DNA of 64,000 bases from positions 4,524-68,523 of the forward strand of contig JADKIC010000028.1 of assembly GCA_016721435.1 (NCBI GenBank), given 5' to 3'. Below are positions 9,370 through 22,142 of this stretch, piece by piece (within the stretch, counting starts at the first letter, position 1; every line of letters begins with the position of its first letter). A program made the position numbers and the translations under genes. The notes below the pieces were generated by a model. That model was not told the origin of the DNA. It did no database searches and worked only from the letters and a program-made list of their open reading frames with translations. Source of the stretch: Bacteroidota bacterium (GTDB lineage Bacteria > Bacteroidota > Bacteroidia > AKYH767-A > OLB10).

Positions 9370-12300
9370 TTACAAATTTCGAAGTGTCAATAATTTTTCC
9401 CAGTGACTGTCGATTTCATGCTCTTCACGATGCAGAAAATCCTCTGCCCTTGCCGGATTGTTCGTGCGTATGACATCGAATCGTTGTTCTTTGTAAAGGA
9501 AATCCTCCACCGGTATTGATGCATCCTTGGAGTCCAGACTGAAACGTTCGCCTTTCGCTTTATGCGGATTATAACGGAAGAGCGGCCAGTATCCCGATTT
9601 CACCGCATTGATTTGATGTTCGGCACCTTTTGCCATATCATATCCATGTGCTATACAATGACTGTAGGCAATCACAATGGATGGACCGGGAAAAGCTTCT
9701 GCCTCCAGCAATGTGCGGACGGTATGCAAGTCATTTGCTCCGATGGCAATCTGTGCCACATAGGCATTACCGTGAGCAATAGCCTGAAGAGCCAGATCTT
9801 TTTTAGAAGTTTGCTTTCCCTTTATCGCAAACTTCGCGCTGGCACCCATTGGTGAAGCCTTGGATTTTTGGCCACCGGTATTCGAATAGACCTCTGTATC
9901 CAATACAAGAATATTTACTTTTTCTCCTGTCGACAAAACATGATCCAGACCGCTGAAGCCAATATCATAGGCCCAACCATCTCCACCGATTATCCACACC
10001 GATTTATCAGAGAGAAAATCGGTCAGTTGCAGTAGTTCCTTTGCATGAGGATGGTCCAGTGTACGCAGCACTTCCCTGAGTTTTGTAATTTGCTTTCGTC
10101 TGTTTTTAAAATCACCTTCCGATGTTTCGGGCGATGTAAGTATTTCTTCCGCCAATTCAGGACCTACTAAATTCTTTATGCGATGCAGCAACTGTGTGGC
10201 ATTCTCTTTCTTCTTATCGGTTGCCAACTTCAAACCCAAACCAAATTCAGCATTATCTTCGAAAAGAGAATTCGCCCATGCGGGTCCATGTCCTTCTTTG
10301 TTCGTGGTCCATGGCGTTGTTGGAAGATTCCCACCAAAGATCGAAGAACATCCTGTCGCATTCGCTACTATCATCCGATCACCAAAGAGCTGTGTTAACA
10401 ATTTTATATAAGGTGTTTCTCCACAACCTGAACAAGCACCGGAGAATTCGAATAAAGGTTCATAAAACTGAGTACCTTTTACCGTGTTTCGATTCACTCT
10501 TTCACGATCCAGATCAGGGAGACCCAGGAAGAAATCCCAATTCTGCTGCTCCTGTTCTCTGAGTGGCAATTGGTCCATCATATTAATGGCCTTATGACCC
10601 TTTTCCGTTTTACTTTCTATTGGACAAACTTCCACACAAAGATTACATCCGGTACAATCCTCCACCGCTACCTGCAGCGTATACACCTCACTTTCTCTGT
10701 CGAATTCCTTACCGACCGGCGCGGTAAACTTAAAGTGCGTAGGGGCTTTATCTACTTCTGATTTATCATACACTTTACAACGAATAGCTGCATGTGGACA
10801 AATAATAAAACACTTTCCGCATTGAGAACAGAGGTCTGCATCCCAAACGGGGATTTTATCAGCAATGTTTCTTTTTTCATATTGTGTTGTACCCGATGGA
10901 TAAGTGCCATCAACAGGAAAAGCGGAGACCGGGAGATGATCACCTTCACCTGCCAGAATTGCACCTAAAACATTCTTCACAAATACAGGAGCATGATCAG
11001 CGACCAATGCTTCCGGTTTCAATTCGCCAACTTTCTTTTTAGAGTAATCAATCTGATGCAGATGCGCTATTGCTTCATCCACCGCATTGTAGTTTTTCTG
11101 GACAGCGGCTTCTCCTTTTCGGGAATACGATTTATAAATAGCTTCTTTAATCTTAGAAATCGCCAGTTCGCGGGGAAGAACATTGCTGATGGCGAAAAAA
11201 CAAGTTTGAAGAATTGTGTTGATACGGGATCCCATCCCTGTTTCCCGGGCTACGGCAGATGCATTGATCACAAAAAACTTAAGTTCCTTTCGAATGATCT
11301 CTTCCTGAATATTGTCGGGCAAGCGATCCCAAACTTCATTCGTCTCAAAAGGTGCATTCAATAAAAAAGTTGCTCCTTTCTCGGCATACTTCAGCACATC
11401 ATACTTTGTCAGGTATGAAAAATGATGACATGCTACAAAATTTGCAGACTGGATGAGATAGGTGGAACGAATAGGCGCCTCGCCAAACCGGAGATGCGAC
11501 ACCGTGAGCGATCCTGATTTTTTGGAATCGTAGACGAAGTATCCTTGCACATATTGATCAGTACAATCACCAATAATCTTTATTGAATTTTTATTCGCAC
11601 TTACTGTTCCATCTGCCCCCAACCCGAAGAAGAGTCCACGGAACCGATGCTGTTCTTCGAGATTAAAATCTTCATCCCATAACAAACTGGTATGGCTCAC
11701 ATCATCATGAATACCTATTGTAAAATGTTGTTTAGGTTGCGACTTCTGTAATTCATCGAATACGGCTTTCACCATGCCCGGATTAAACTCCTTAGATGCG
11801 AGACCATAACGGCCACCTATTACCGAAGGTTGAACGCCCGTAAAGCCTTCACGAAAGGCAGCACAAACATCCATATACAATGGTTCACCGATAGCGCCAC
11901 TTTCTTTGCAGCGATCAAGAACAGCAATATGCTTTACAGTAGAAGGAATGGCGTGAATGAAATCTTTCACTGAGAATGGATGATACAACTTCACGGCAAG
12001 TACACCTGTCCGACGACCCGTCTTATTCAAAAAATCTACTGTTTCACTGACTGCACCTGTTCCGGAACCCATGATGATAATGATATCCTCTGCATTTTCA
12101 TCTCCATAATATTCAAAGAGGTGATACTGACGTCCGGTCAATGCGGCAAATCGTTCCATGGTCGACTTTACGATTTCAGGTACTTGCTGATAAAAAAGAT
12201 TAGATGCTTCCCGACCTTGAAAGAATACATCCGGGTTTTGTGCGGTGCCACGGATAAAAGGATGTTCCGGATTTAATGCGCGATTACGGTGTGCACTGAC

Positions 12301-12915
12301 ATCGGCAGGATTTATAAGTGCGGTCATCACTTCATCCGGAATCATGGCCACTTTATTCAATTCATGTGATGTCCGAAAGCCATCGAATATGTTGAGAAAG
12401 GGAATGCGTGATTGTAAAGTTGAAGCCTGTGCAATCAATGCCAGATCCATTGCTTCTTGAGGATTATTGCCAAAGAGCATTGAAAAGCCGGTAGAGCGTA
12501 CCGCCATCACATCACTATGATCGCCAAAAATAGACAGTGCATGTGTCGCTAATGCACGCGCTGCTATTTGAAAGACTGCAGGAGTAAGTTCACCTGCTAT
12601 TTTAAACATATTCGGGATCATCAATAATAATCCCTGAGAACAGGTAAAGGTGGTGCTCAGCGCCCCTCCCTGCAATGAACCATGCAAAGTTCCGGCAGCA
12701 CCGGCTTCACTCTGCATTTCTATCACTGTGGGAATGGTTCCATAGATATTTTTTATTCCTGAGGCGCTCCACTCGTCTGCAAATTCACCCATCGCGGAGG
12801 AAGGAGTAATCGGATAGATGGCACAAATTTCATTGGTGCGGTAAGCCACATAGGCAGCGGCTTCATTTCCGTCCTTGATTTCAAATTTCAATTGCGAATT
12901 TTCTTCTGCTTTCAT
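9370..12915 (-). CDS. nifJ: Pyruvate:ferredoxin (flavodoxin) oxidoreductase, single-chain
   Basis: A 1181-residue single-chain enzyme that oxidises pyruvate with CoA to acetyl-CoA and CO2, reducing ferredoxin or flavodoxin. It is intact, with full family length. The domain order is as expected. The N-terminal pyruvate-binding domain has YPITPSSAMGE (residues ~34-44). A two-cluster ferredoxin domain has CSQCGKCFIICP (~690) and CTGCNLCVEVCP (~750). The third cluster region has CSGCGETPY (~825). The thiamine diphosphate domain has GDGWAYDIGFSG (~975) and EVYSNTGGQKSKASP. It is transcribed away from the geranylgeranyl-reductase-like gene and towards the nuo genes. It is one of the few long genes in this half of the window without an indel. 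Confidence 0.97.
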   Translation of the reverse strand: MKAEENSQLKFEIKDGNEAAAYVAYRTNEICAIYPITPSSAMGEFADEWSASGIKNIYGTIPTVIEMQSEAGAAGTLHGSLQGGALSTTFTCSQGLLLMIPNMFKIAGELTPAVFQIAARALATHALSIFGDHSDVMAVRSTGFSMLFGNNPQEAMDLALIAQASTLQSRIPFLNIFDGFRTSHELNKVAMIPDEVMTALINPADVSAHRNRALNPEHPFIRGTAQNPDVFFQGREASNLFYQQVPEIVKSTMERFAALTGRQYHLFEYYGDENAEDIIIIMGSGTGAVSETVDFLNKTGRRTGVLAVKLYHPFSVKDFIHAIPSTVKHIAVLDRCKESGAIGEPLYMDVCAAFREGFTGVQPSVIGGRYGLASKEFNPGMVKAVFDELQKSQPKQHFTIGIHDDVSHTSLLWDEDFNLEEQHRFRGLFFGLGADGTVSANKNSIKIIGDCTDQYVQGYFVYDSKKSGSLTVSHLRFGEAPIRSTYLIQSANFVACHHFSYLTKYDVLKYAEKGATFLLNAPFETNEVWDRLPDNIQEEIIRKELKFFVINASAVARETGMGSRINTILQTCFFAISNVLPRELAISKIKEAIYKSYSRKGEAAVQKNYNAVDEAIAHLHQIDYSKKKVGELKPEALVADHAPVFVKNVLGAILAGEGDHLPVSAFPVDGTYPSGTTQYEKRNIADKIPVWDADLCSQCGKCFIICPHAAIRCKVYDKSEVDKAPTHFKFTAPVGKEFDRESEVYTLQVAVEDCTGCNLCVEVCPIESKTEKGHKAINMMDQLPLREQEQQNWDFFLGLPDLDRERVNRNTVKGTQFYEPLFEFSGACSGCGETPYIKLLTQLFGDRMIVANATGCSSIFGGNLPTTPWTTNKEGHGPAWANSLFEDNAEFGLGLKLATDKKKENATQLLHRIKNLVGPELAEEILTSPETSEGDFKNRRKQITKLREVLRTLDHPHAKELLQLTDFLSDKSVWIIGGDGWAYDIGFSGLDHVLSTGEKVNILVLDTEVYSNTGGQKSKASPMGASAKFAIKGKQTSKKDLALQAIAHGNAYVAQIAIGANDLHTVRTLLEAEAFPGPSIVIAYSHCIAHGYDMAKGAEHQINAVKSGYWPLFRYNPHKAKGERFSLDSKDASIPVEDFLYKEQRFDVIRTNNPARAEDFLHREEHEIDSHWEKLLTLRNL

Positions 12916-13067
12916 TTGATCGGTATTGACGAGGGTGTCTCCATAATCTTGTTATTAGATCGTACATCTTGAAGAGTGGAAATTAAAATTTAGTAATCAA
13001 CTGCGGGGTGATTAAAATCAGCAAGTAATGGAATTGATATCAGTATAAAAAATAATTACCATTGCTT

Positions 13068-13180
13068 TGCTGCTGGCTACTTGCTTCTGGCGGCAAGCCT
13101 ATTTTTTTGTAATTGATACTTATTCGTTGACTTATCACTAAGTGCCTGAAGCCGGTAAGCTGGTAGCAGGTAGCCAGTCA
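13068..13180. repeat. Two inverted family B heptad tracts between nifJ and the reductase gene
   Basis: At 13068-13098 the + strand reads as heptads GCTGCTG, GCTACTT, GCTTCTG. At 13146-13180 a related tract runs in the opposite sense (CTGGTAG, CAGGTAG, CCAGTCA). The two are roughly inverted copies about 45 bases apart and could pair. The second tract begins about 3 bases after the stop of the - strand reductase gene (13183). The rest of 12916-13182 holds no gene. Confidence 0.65.
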
Positions 13181-13182
13181 AT

Positions 13183-14441
13183 TTATTCGAAAAGCACTTT
13201 CAGATAAAAACGGGGATCTTTTAACCGTCCGCGCAAATCCAGATCTTCGAACATACAGGAAATGGTTTCACGTAATGTTTTACTTCGTGCCGCCTTATTG
13301 ACAACGAGATTAAACAGCCAGGGATATTTAACGAGCTCCTGCATTTTTTGCTGAGGCTTAATTCCGGCCAAAGGCGCTTATAGACCGACTCGTCGTATTG
13401 CTGAAGTTGCACTGCTGAATAATCGCCATTTACGGCAGCCACTGTTTCTGCTGCCTTAATTCCGCAAATCATCGCGTTACCGATACCCTCTCCCGTAAAG
13501 GGATCAATCAATGAACCGGCATCTCCCAGCAACATAAAACCATCTCCGGACAAAGGTCTTTTCTTAGAACCTAACGGTAATCCATATCCGCGAATTTGTC
13601 CTTCCGGTTCTGCTCCTTCAAAGCGACGGCGAAGCGGTTCATATTCTTTGATGAGTTTCAGCATGGCCTCCTTCAGATTCACTTTCTTTTCACCGGCCAC
13701 ATCACTCCTCATTCCCACCCCAACATTGGCATACCCATTGGGAAGAGGAAAAATCCAGAAATATCCCGGTAAAAAATCTTTCACAAAATGAAGTTCAATA
13801 AAACCCTTCGGATCTAAATCTTTCACTCCTTTATAGTATGCACGAAGACCTGCACAATAATGCTCATCTTCCATTACAATACCACCTACTTCCTTTGCAA
13901 AGCGGGAATGTGCTCCGTCCGCCGCAATAACAAGAGGTGTCCGGATGACTAGCTTTTCATCTTTATCACTCAGCAACCAATCTTTTCCTTCCCTCCGAAA
14001 TTTTTCAATCCGGAGTCCCGTTTTTGTGGTCACTCCTCCGGCACCCGCAGCTTTCCCGAAAAGCCAGTTATCAAAATCAAATCGTCTTGCAATATAACCC
14101 GGAGGATTGGCCGGATCTTCTTCTCTTCTGAAAGGTACTTTGAGTTCCTTGCCATTAGGTGCTACAAAAATAACACCATGAGAACCAATGGTAATTTGCT
14201 GCTCACCAAGCTCTTGTACGAATGCGGGATCAATTCGTCGAAGGCTGAGGACCACCTTCCCGCTCAACGCATCACCGCAAACTTTATCTCTGGGAAACAC
14301 CGCCTGATCGATAAGTAACGATGGGATTCCTCTTTTTGAGAGTGCTAAAGCGGTTGTAGATCCCGCAGGACCGGCGCCAATGATGGTAATCGGTGAGTAT
14401 TCCACAGGCGAAAAATAGCATATACGGAGGAGTTTAAACAT
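13183..14441 (-). CDS. Geranylgeranyl reductase family FAD-dependent oxidoreductase (one frameshift)
   Basis: FAD-dependent oxidoreductase of the geranylgeranyl reductase / digeranylgeranylglycerophospholipid reductase family, ~419 residues. The N-terminal Rossmann motif is GAGPAGSTTALALSKRG. Further on are DKVCGDALSG, VIAADGAHSRFAK (the second NAD/FAD signature) and LLGDAGSLIDPFTGEGIGNA. One base is missing in the T6 run at 13344-13349 (A6 on the coding strand). It falls between LSLSKK and MQELVKYPW, and the true C-terminus continues to 13183. The ATG at 14441 gives a 12-residue pre-extension. The GTG before EYSPITIIGAG is an alternative start. Substrate in Bacteroidota is unclear, possibly a polyprenyl chain or quinone tail. 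Confidence 0.88.
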
Positions 14442-14576
14442 CGAAAAAGACTATTAAATACTGTTTAAATACATATCTCTGCCTTTGAAAATTCATAATG
14501 AATGGGTTACTTTGAAAAATATTATTACTTTTTTATTTACACCCAACGACCAAAACAAGTTTTAATCCTATAAATT

Positions 14577-17500
14577 ATGAACAACCTACAACGTGTAGTG
14601 AAACGCTACGCTTGGCTCCTCCTCTCTTTATTCTTCATGAACCCCACACAAGCTAGTCACCTAATGGGTGGCAATTTAAGCTATGAATACCTTGGATTGA
14701 ATGGCAGTACCGGGAATTATGATTACAGAGTAACATTAAATATTTATCGGCTTTGCGATCCCGGAAGTTCACAGTTGCCGGGAACAATGTTGCTGGGTGC
14801 TTATCAGGACAATCCGGGAAATCCGGGAGGAAACAAAATTCTGCTTTCTGATATTTCTATGCCACTCATCAGTCAGCAATTTATTACCCCGCCCAATGCC
14901 AATGACTCCTGCACATTTCTACCCAGTGTTTGTGTAGAAGAAGGAATATATCAGGGAATTATTAGTGTACCTTCCAATTCAACAGGCTACTATTTTATTG
15001 CCGACAGATGTTGCAGAAATAATAATATTGCCAACCTTGATAATCCGGGTGGAACAGGGCAAGCGTATTATGCGCAGGTTCCTCCTCCCACGATTGTAAA
15101 TAATGCACCAACTTTTGCCGTTGCACCGGTGCCATTTCTTTGTTCAGGTGATACAGTGAGTGTATTAAATCAAGCATTCGATGCAGATGGTGATTTGTTG
15201 ATTTATAATTTTGTCACACCCTATGGTGGTATTTCGAATAACGGAAACCCAAATCCCGGACCTCCGGTCAGCTATACCTGGCCCATTCCTGATGTCACTT
15301 ATGCTTTTGGATACAGTGCTGCTAGTCCATTTGGAGCTGGTGGTTATATTAATATTGATACTACAACCGGACTCGCTTCTTATGTTGCACCCAATCAGGG
15401 ATTTTATGTAGTAGCCGTTGAAATTAAAGAATACAGAAACGGAGTGTTAATCGGTATTACAAGAAGAGATATTCAACTCATTATTATCAATTGTCCTGTT
15501 AATCCTGCGCCCAACCTGGCTCCCGGAAGCACTACCACTACATATACTATACAGGAGGGAGAGACACTTTGTTTCAATGTTGCTTTTAACGATGCGAACG
15601 GGGATAGTTTATTTCTAAGCAGAAACGGAGATATTTTTAATCCATTGATTACTGTTCCTGCTGCGACACTGAATACAACATCCGGAATTGGAAGTCTTTC
15701 CAGTCAGTTTTGCTGGAGCACGGCTTGCGGTCAGGGAAGAACCACGCCTTATCAGTTCAGTGTGGTAGTGGTAGACAATGGATGTCCTGCCAAAACAACA
15801 AATATTGTTTACACCATCAATGTCACCCCGGCTCAACAACCCGCTATCATCAACGGACCTGACACACTTTGCCTGAATGCAGCTAACGGTATCGGCTATA
15901 CGGTAAGTACAACTGCGGGTTATACTTACAACTGGCTTATCACCAATGGAAGTCAGGCAAGCGGTGGCACCACAGGATCAATAGGTGTCAATTTTACAAA
16001 TAATGGAACCGCAACAGTATCTGTCATCGCTGTCAATCCCTTCGGATGTCCGGCCGATACTGTAAATAAAACAGTTTTTATCAGAAATCTTCCCGCAGCT
16101 GTTGCCGGAAATGATATCTCCTTTTGCTCGGGAGGAAGCGCAGTTTTAGGAGGTAGTTCAACTCCGGGTGTCACTTATACCTGGAGTCCTGCTACCGGAT
16201 TAAACAACACTGCAATTTCCAATCCTACAGTAACTGTAACTAACGGTACAGGATCACCGCAATCTACCACTTACATACTGACTACCACCTTAAATGGATG
16301 TATAAATTCGGATACTGTAGTTGTCACTTCCAACCCCTTCCCTGTTGCCAATGCCGGAAATAATGTATCCATTTGTTCGGGCAGCAGTGCTCCACTTGGA
16401 TCATTGCCCACTGCCGGATTCACGTACTCCTGGTTCCCGTCAACCGGAATAAGCAATCCGGGATCGCGAATCCGGTTATTTCACTCAGCACCACCAACTC
16501 AATACCTGACACGTTATTATATGCAGTAATTGTTCAAAACAGTTTTGGTTGCAATGACAGCGATACCGTGCAGATAATAGTTCGACCAGTACCTACTGCC
16601 AATGCGGGTAATGATATCAGTTTTTGTTCGGGCGCATCAGGAACAATCGGAACTTCCGCTACTGCCAATTATGCTTATAGCTGGAATCCGGCCACCGGAC
16701 TAGGCAACAGTACCGGAAGCAATACTTCAGTCACGCTTACCACTTCTTTAACCTCTAATGATACTATACCTTATGTTATTACTACGACACTTTTTGGTTG
16801 TATTGACAGAGATACGGTTAAGGTTATTGTCAGACCCATCCCCACAGCAAATGCCGGGAGTAATCAATTGCTATGTTCCGGAAATACATTAAATCTGGGC
16901 ACTTCCTCTACCTCCGGTTATAATTACAGCTGGACACCTTCTACGGGCTTAAGCAATACCACGATTTCAAATCCAACACTAAATTTAAATATTGATTCGA
17001 CTGCGATTGATCCGGACACCTTATTTTATGTAGTCGTTACTACTTTGAATGGCTGTACAAATCGAGACACTGTTCAAATAATTTTGAGTCCGGTACCGGT
17101 TGCTGCTGCAGGAAACGACGTGATCTTTTGTTCAGGTCAATCAGTAGTTGTCGGGACATCATCTGTAAACGGGTATTCCTATTCATGGTTACCTGTTACA
17201 GGAATCAGCAGTACAACCAGTGCCCAACCCAATCTCACGCTCAATAATACGGGCACCACTTTTGACACCAGTACCTATGTAATGAGTGTAAACTGGTTCG
17301 GCTGCATCGACCGTGACACTATACAGGTTATTGTAAAACCACTTCCTGTTTCACAAGCCGGAACAAATACGAGTTTATGCGACGGTGATACATTGACGTT
17401 AGGCACTTCTCCTACTGCCGGATATACCTACAACTGGACGCCCGGCACAGGACTAAGCAGTACGACCTCCTCCAGTCCTTTAGTAACTGTTTCCAATCCG

Positions 17501-20045
17501 GGTCCGGGCATTCTCACTTTAACCTATACCGTAAACACTTTTTGGAACGGATGTACTAGCAGAGATAGTGTGACCCTCACTATCAACCCGCTTCCAGCTG
17601 TTGGAGCAACAGCTTCTTCCAATCCAATTTGTGCGGGTACCGGTACAACACTAACCGCAAGTGGAGCCGGTTCGTATAACTGGGCAATCTCCACAGCTCC
17701 CGGAACAAGTATTGGAACCGGAAGTACAATAACCGTTACACCAGTTGCCAGCACCACTTATCTGGTAACCGGAACGAGCAGCACCAATTGCATCAACACT
17801 TCTTCGGTTACAGTAACCGTTATACCCTTGCCCTCAGTTTCCATCACCGCTGTAAATGACACCATATGCGCCGGTGATACCATAACACTCAATGCCGGTG
17901 GCGCGAGTACTTACAATTGGAGTACATCGGGGACAACCATTGGTTCCGGATCATCTGTATCTGTTAGTCCATCTTCGAACACTACCTATATCCTCACCGG
18001 AACTGACGCCAACAATTGCAGCAATACAGATACCATTGACATTACCGTCAATCCGGCTGCAACCGTAAGCACAATAATTGGCTCTTTATCCCTCTGCCCC
18101 GGAGTAACCGGTGTGCAATATTGGGTATTGAATCCAAATCCTAACAGCACCTACAACTGGAGCATTAATAATGGTATTCTTCAAAGCGGACAAGGTAGCG
18201 ATACTGTCACAGTAGATTGGGACAGCGCCGGAGCAGGGTCAATTACTGTCATTGAAATTACAGATCGCGGTTGTTTGTCTGATCCAGTTGTATTAAATGT
18301 AAGCATTAATATTATTCTGACACCTGCTGCACCAACAGGTCCTGCTACTTTATGTGCGAATCAGGCACAAGGGCAAGTCTATACCAGTCTGAATACTCCG
18401 GGATCTGTTTACATTGGTTTGCTAATGGCGGTAATATATTAAGCGGAAATGGTACAGGATCCGTAACGGTTGACTGGACAACACCGGGTCCCGCTACGGT
18501 TGCATTGTGGTACGAAGAAACGAGTACCACTGTAGATACCGTTTGTTTTGGAATTTCGGATACCATTTATATAACCATTAATCCAGTTCCTGCTACAGGT
18601 GCAATTACGGGCAATACTACCATCTGCGAAAGCGATACCGGTAACTTCAGTGTTACCAACACTTCCGGATCTACGTATCAATGGACCAATAGTGGCGGAT
18701 CCATTTTAAGTGGCAACGGCTCTAACACTGTCAGTGCAAACTGGAACATATCGGGAACGACCATTATAAGTGTGACGGAAACCAATAGTTTTGGCTGTAC
18801 AGGAGCGCCAGTCACCTATTCGCTCACCGTGAACCCGCTTCCCAATGCCAACGCAGGAAGCGATAACAGTATTTGTATAGGTGATTCCACACTGCTTAGT
18901 GCATCCGGTGGTATCTCTTATCAATGGAGCCCGGCTACAGGGTTAAGCAATCCCGGAATTGCAAATCCAATTGCTATTCCCACAGCTACAACCATCTATA
19001 CGGTACTGGTAACCGATGGAAATGGATGTAAAAACACCGATACTGTTACTCTTTTCGTTAATCCGTTACCGATAGTATCTGCAGGAACTGATGTGGATAT
19101 TTGCATTGGCAGCTCTACCCAATTGAATGCCACAGGAGGAAGTATTTATATCTGGAGTCCGAATACAGGACTGGATAATACATTTATTTCAAATCCTACG
19201 GCCAATCCTGTCAGCACAATTACTTATTCCGTTATTGTCATCGACTCCAATGGCTGTAGAAACAGCGATCAGCTTCTCGTCACCGTAAACCCGCTTCCAA
19301 CTGCACAGACCGGAGCAGATACATTAATATGTAACGGCAGTAGTATTGTATTGCAGGCATCAGGAGGAGTGTCCTATCAATGGTCACCGGCTACAGGATC
19401 AAATAACCCCTCGATAGCCAATCCGTTTGCCAGTCCGGGTTCGCCACCACCTACACGGTTACGGTTACTGATATCAATGGGTGCACGGACGAGGATGAGC
19501 TGTTCATTTCCATCAATGATCAACCGGATGCATTATTTGAACTGGATACCACCTTTACGAGATTTAATTGTGACGGTGTACGTATTAAAACGATTAACCT
19601 TAGTACAAATGCTCTAAATTATCAATGGGCTTTTGGAGATGGAAACTCCAGCACCGCTTTTGAACCGGGGTACGTATATCCCTTTGGTACTAACATCAAC
19701 ATTACCTTAGTCGCCACGAATAACCAATGTGCGGACACGCTTCTTTTGCCGGTTCAATTTGATGAACTGGCAGAATATCTGAAAGGACTTCCCAACTCGT
19801 TTAGTCCAAATGGAGATGATATCAATGAATGCTTTGATTTGAGAAAGAAATTGAATTTACGGATTGCAGCACCTGGTATGTTTACAATCGGTGGGGAGAG
19901 ATGGTCTTTCAGAGCACGGGGTCACAAACATTGTTGGAATGGGCGCAAGGATACTAACGGGGAACCATGTCCTACCGGAACTTATTTTTATGTGTTAAAA
20001 ATAGTCGACACTTCCTTCAAAGGCAGTATTACCCTATTCAGGTAA
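14577..20045 (+). CDS. Giant gliding-motility-type adhesin with tandem Ig-like repeats (several frameshifts)
   Basis: Secreted surface protein of ~1820 residues after repair. A signal peptide (KRYAWLLLSLFFMNPTQA) is followed by the SHLMGGNLSYEYLG opening seen in Bacteroidota gliding-associated proteins. A YRLCDPG domain comes next. From about 15850 there are at least ten ~85-100-residue beta-sandwich repeats, with the recurring pattern ANAGNDISFCSG ... YSWNPATGL ... DTVKVIV. Then comes a PKD module (YQWAFGDGNSSTAFEPGYVY), and finally a gliding-motility C-terminal (CHU_C type) domain starting LPNSFSPNGDDINECF. Frame changes fall near 16460, 18410 and 19440. A compensating pair at about 19880-19935 hides VYNRWGEMVFQSTGS. 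All joins lie inside repeats or conserved motifs. Export by T9SS is inferred from the C-terminal domain. Confidence 0.88.
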
Positions 20046-20067
20046 TTCACTCTAAAATACTATTGAG

Positions 20068-20096
20068 AAAGGGCTCCCCAAAGGGCCCTTTTTTTT
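20068..20096 (+). terminator. Rho-independent terminator after the giant adhesin
   Basis: Stem AAAGGGC (20068-20074) pairs with GCCCTTT (20085-20091), with a ~10-nt loop, and runs into eight T residues. It lies 22 bases after the adhesin stop and separates it from the receptor gene. Confidence 0.85.
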
Positions 20097-20146
20097 ATAA
20101 CCTTTCTTCCATTTCATCGTAAACAGGGAATGCTAAAATCAACCCC

Positions 20147-22127
20147 ATGGTTCATTTCTTCCGCTGCTTAATCCTTCTATTACTTCTGCTAAACCTGCCT
20201 TCTCATGGTCAGAATCAAGCAATTATCTCCCCATCCTTTGATACGCTATGTCTGGAGGAACTGATGAACATCAAGATCACGGTGGCTTCCATAAAAGAGC
20301 TGACACCGCGACAATCACCGGGAATCGTAACGTACATTACAGCTGAAGATATCCGAAATCAGGGTGCCCGCGACCTCATGGAAGTACTGCGATTGGTGCC
20401 GGGATTTGAATATGGTACGGATGTAGAAGGAATAGTTGGCCTAGGAATAAGAGGGAACTGGGCTCATGAAGGTAAAGTAGTTTTATTCATTGATGGAAGA
20501 GAGATGAATGAAAGCCTTTATTCCACTCTTCAGTTTGGCAATCATTATCCGGTTGAAAACATTGAAAGGATAGAAATTATCAGAGGACCCGGCTCCGCTT
20601 TGCATGGAGGATTTGCTGCTTATGCTGTTATAAACATAATAACACGAAATCCGAAAACGAAATTTGAAACATCAGCAACTGCTTACCAGAGCACCACTGC
20701 AAAAGACTATGGCAGAAAAACATTTAGCCTCTATGGAGGCCATTCAGGAACTAAAGGTGCATTTTCATTAAAGTTCAATGGGTCAGAATCACAGCGAAGT
20801 CATCAGGATTACAGTGATGTTTATGGATCCACTTATTCTATGCAGGGACAGAGTAATATCCGCAGCTACTTTCTTAATGCAGGTGGAAATATAGGAAATC
20901 TATATGTCCGACTTATCATGACAATTACCAGGTAAACAGAGATGAATACATCGAAATTGGTGAGTGCTGAATGGATGAATTTCCACCAACAATATTGAAA
21001 CAAAATATGAATGGAAGCAGGATGATAAAATCAAGATTATCCCAAGTCTTCAAATTTCACAGCAACGTCCGTGGAGTACACCTGCTTCCAAAGTAAACAG
21101 CTACAATGAACCCTTTCTGATTAACACCATTGGCTATCAGGCGGCGATAAATACTTCCTATGACTTTAACAAAGAATTGAATTTATCAGGAGGTATAACC
21201 TGGAACAGAAACGAATCAACAAATGAACTGGAAGGGGAAACTTTCCAAACCACAGGCACCCATAAATTCACCAATGATAATCTGGCAGCTTACCGACAGG
21301 TACTGTATGCAGCGACATGGGCCAATATCATTACAGGCATTCGATTCAATCACAACAAGCGTTATGAAAACTCATTTGTGCCACGCATTGGAATAACGCG
21401 CGAGTTTGAAAAATTCCATATTAAAGCGCTTTACAGCAGGGCCTTCAGAGCACCAAGTACGCAAAACATAGATCTATCAACAAATATTCAACCGGAATAC
21501 ACCAATGTTTACGAATTGGAGGCAGGTGTTAAATTGACAAGTGATATGTACTTTACAATAAACGCTTTCCACATCACAACAAATGATCCCATCGTTTATT
21601 ATTTTGATACGCTCTATAACAGTGATGCCTATACTAATTATAATTCTACCGGAACAAGTGGATTTGAATCTGTAATTCAACTCAAGAAAAAATGGGGTGG
21701 CATTCATTTCAACTCCTCCTTCTATTCCGCCAATAATGAAAACGGAGTGGACATCTACAGTGTACCCGGCAAGGAAGGCTATCATCTGGGCCTAGCTAAA
21801 TATAAAATCAACACTTCCTTTAACTACATGATACATCCTGCCATACAGATTGGAGGAAGTTATTCATGGATTTCAGAAAGATATGGAATCAATGCTGTTG
21901 ATGAAACCAGTCAAGAGGCGATATACAGAACTTATCCCGGATTCCATCTTGTAAATGCGCATATTGAATACCGTTTAATAAAAATAAAAGGACTAAGCGC
22001 AAGGTTTAGTGTCAGAAATATTCTGGATGAGCAAGAGTGGTTTATCCAACCTTACAACAGCAATCATGCTCCTTTACCTGGCATGCAACGAGAATATCAA
22101 CTACGTATTACCTACCAGAACTTCTAA
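20147..22127 (+). CDS. TonB-dependent receptor-like outer membrane protein (frameshifts around 20915-21000)
   Basis: Outer membrane beta-barrel with an N-terminal plug, ~660 residues. A signal peptide (FFRCLILLLLLLNLPSHG) is followed by LCLEELMNIKITVASIKE. The plug has VTYITAEDIRNQGARDLMEV, LRLVPGFEYG, DGREMNE and IERIEIIRGPGSALHGG. The C-terminal barrel ends in an aromatic residue (TYQNF). The N-terminal style, LEELMNI followed by a Lys/Ser-rich linker and the plug, is the one usually found next to YfiR-like proteins. At least three small indels between 20915 and 21000 break the frame, between GNLYVRL, DNYQVNRDEYIEIGE and NIETKYEW. No CarboxypepD/SusC-type N-terminal domain and no SusD neighbour is seen, so this is not a polysaccharide-utilisation pair. 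The ligand is unknown. Confidence 0.85.
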
Positions 22128-22142
22128 AAAGTACTCCTTCCC

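Noticed and set aside
20147..22127. SusC-type glycan importer
   Set aside because: No SusD neighbour and no N-terminal carboxypeptidase-regulatory-like domain; plug style and YfiR neighbour point to a different receptor class.
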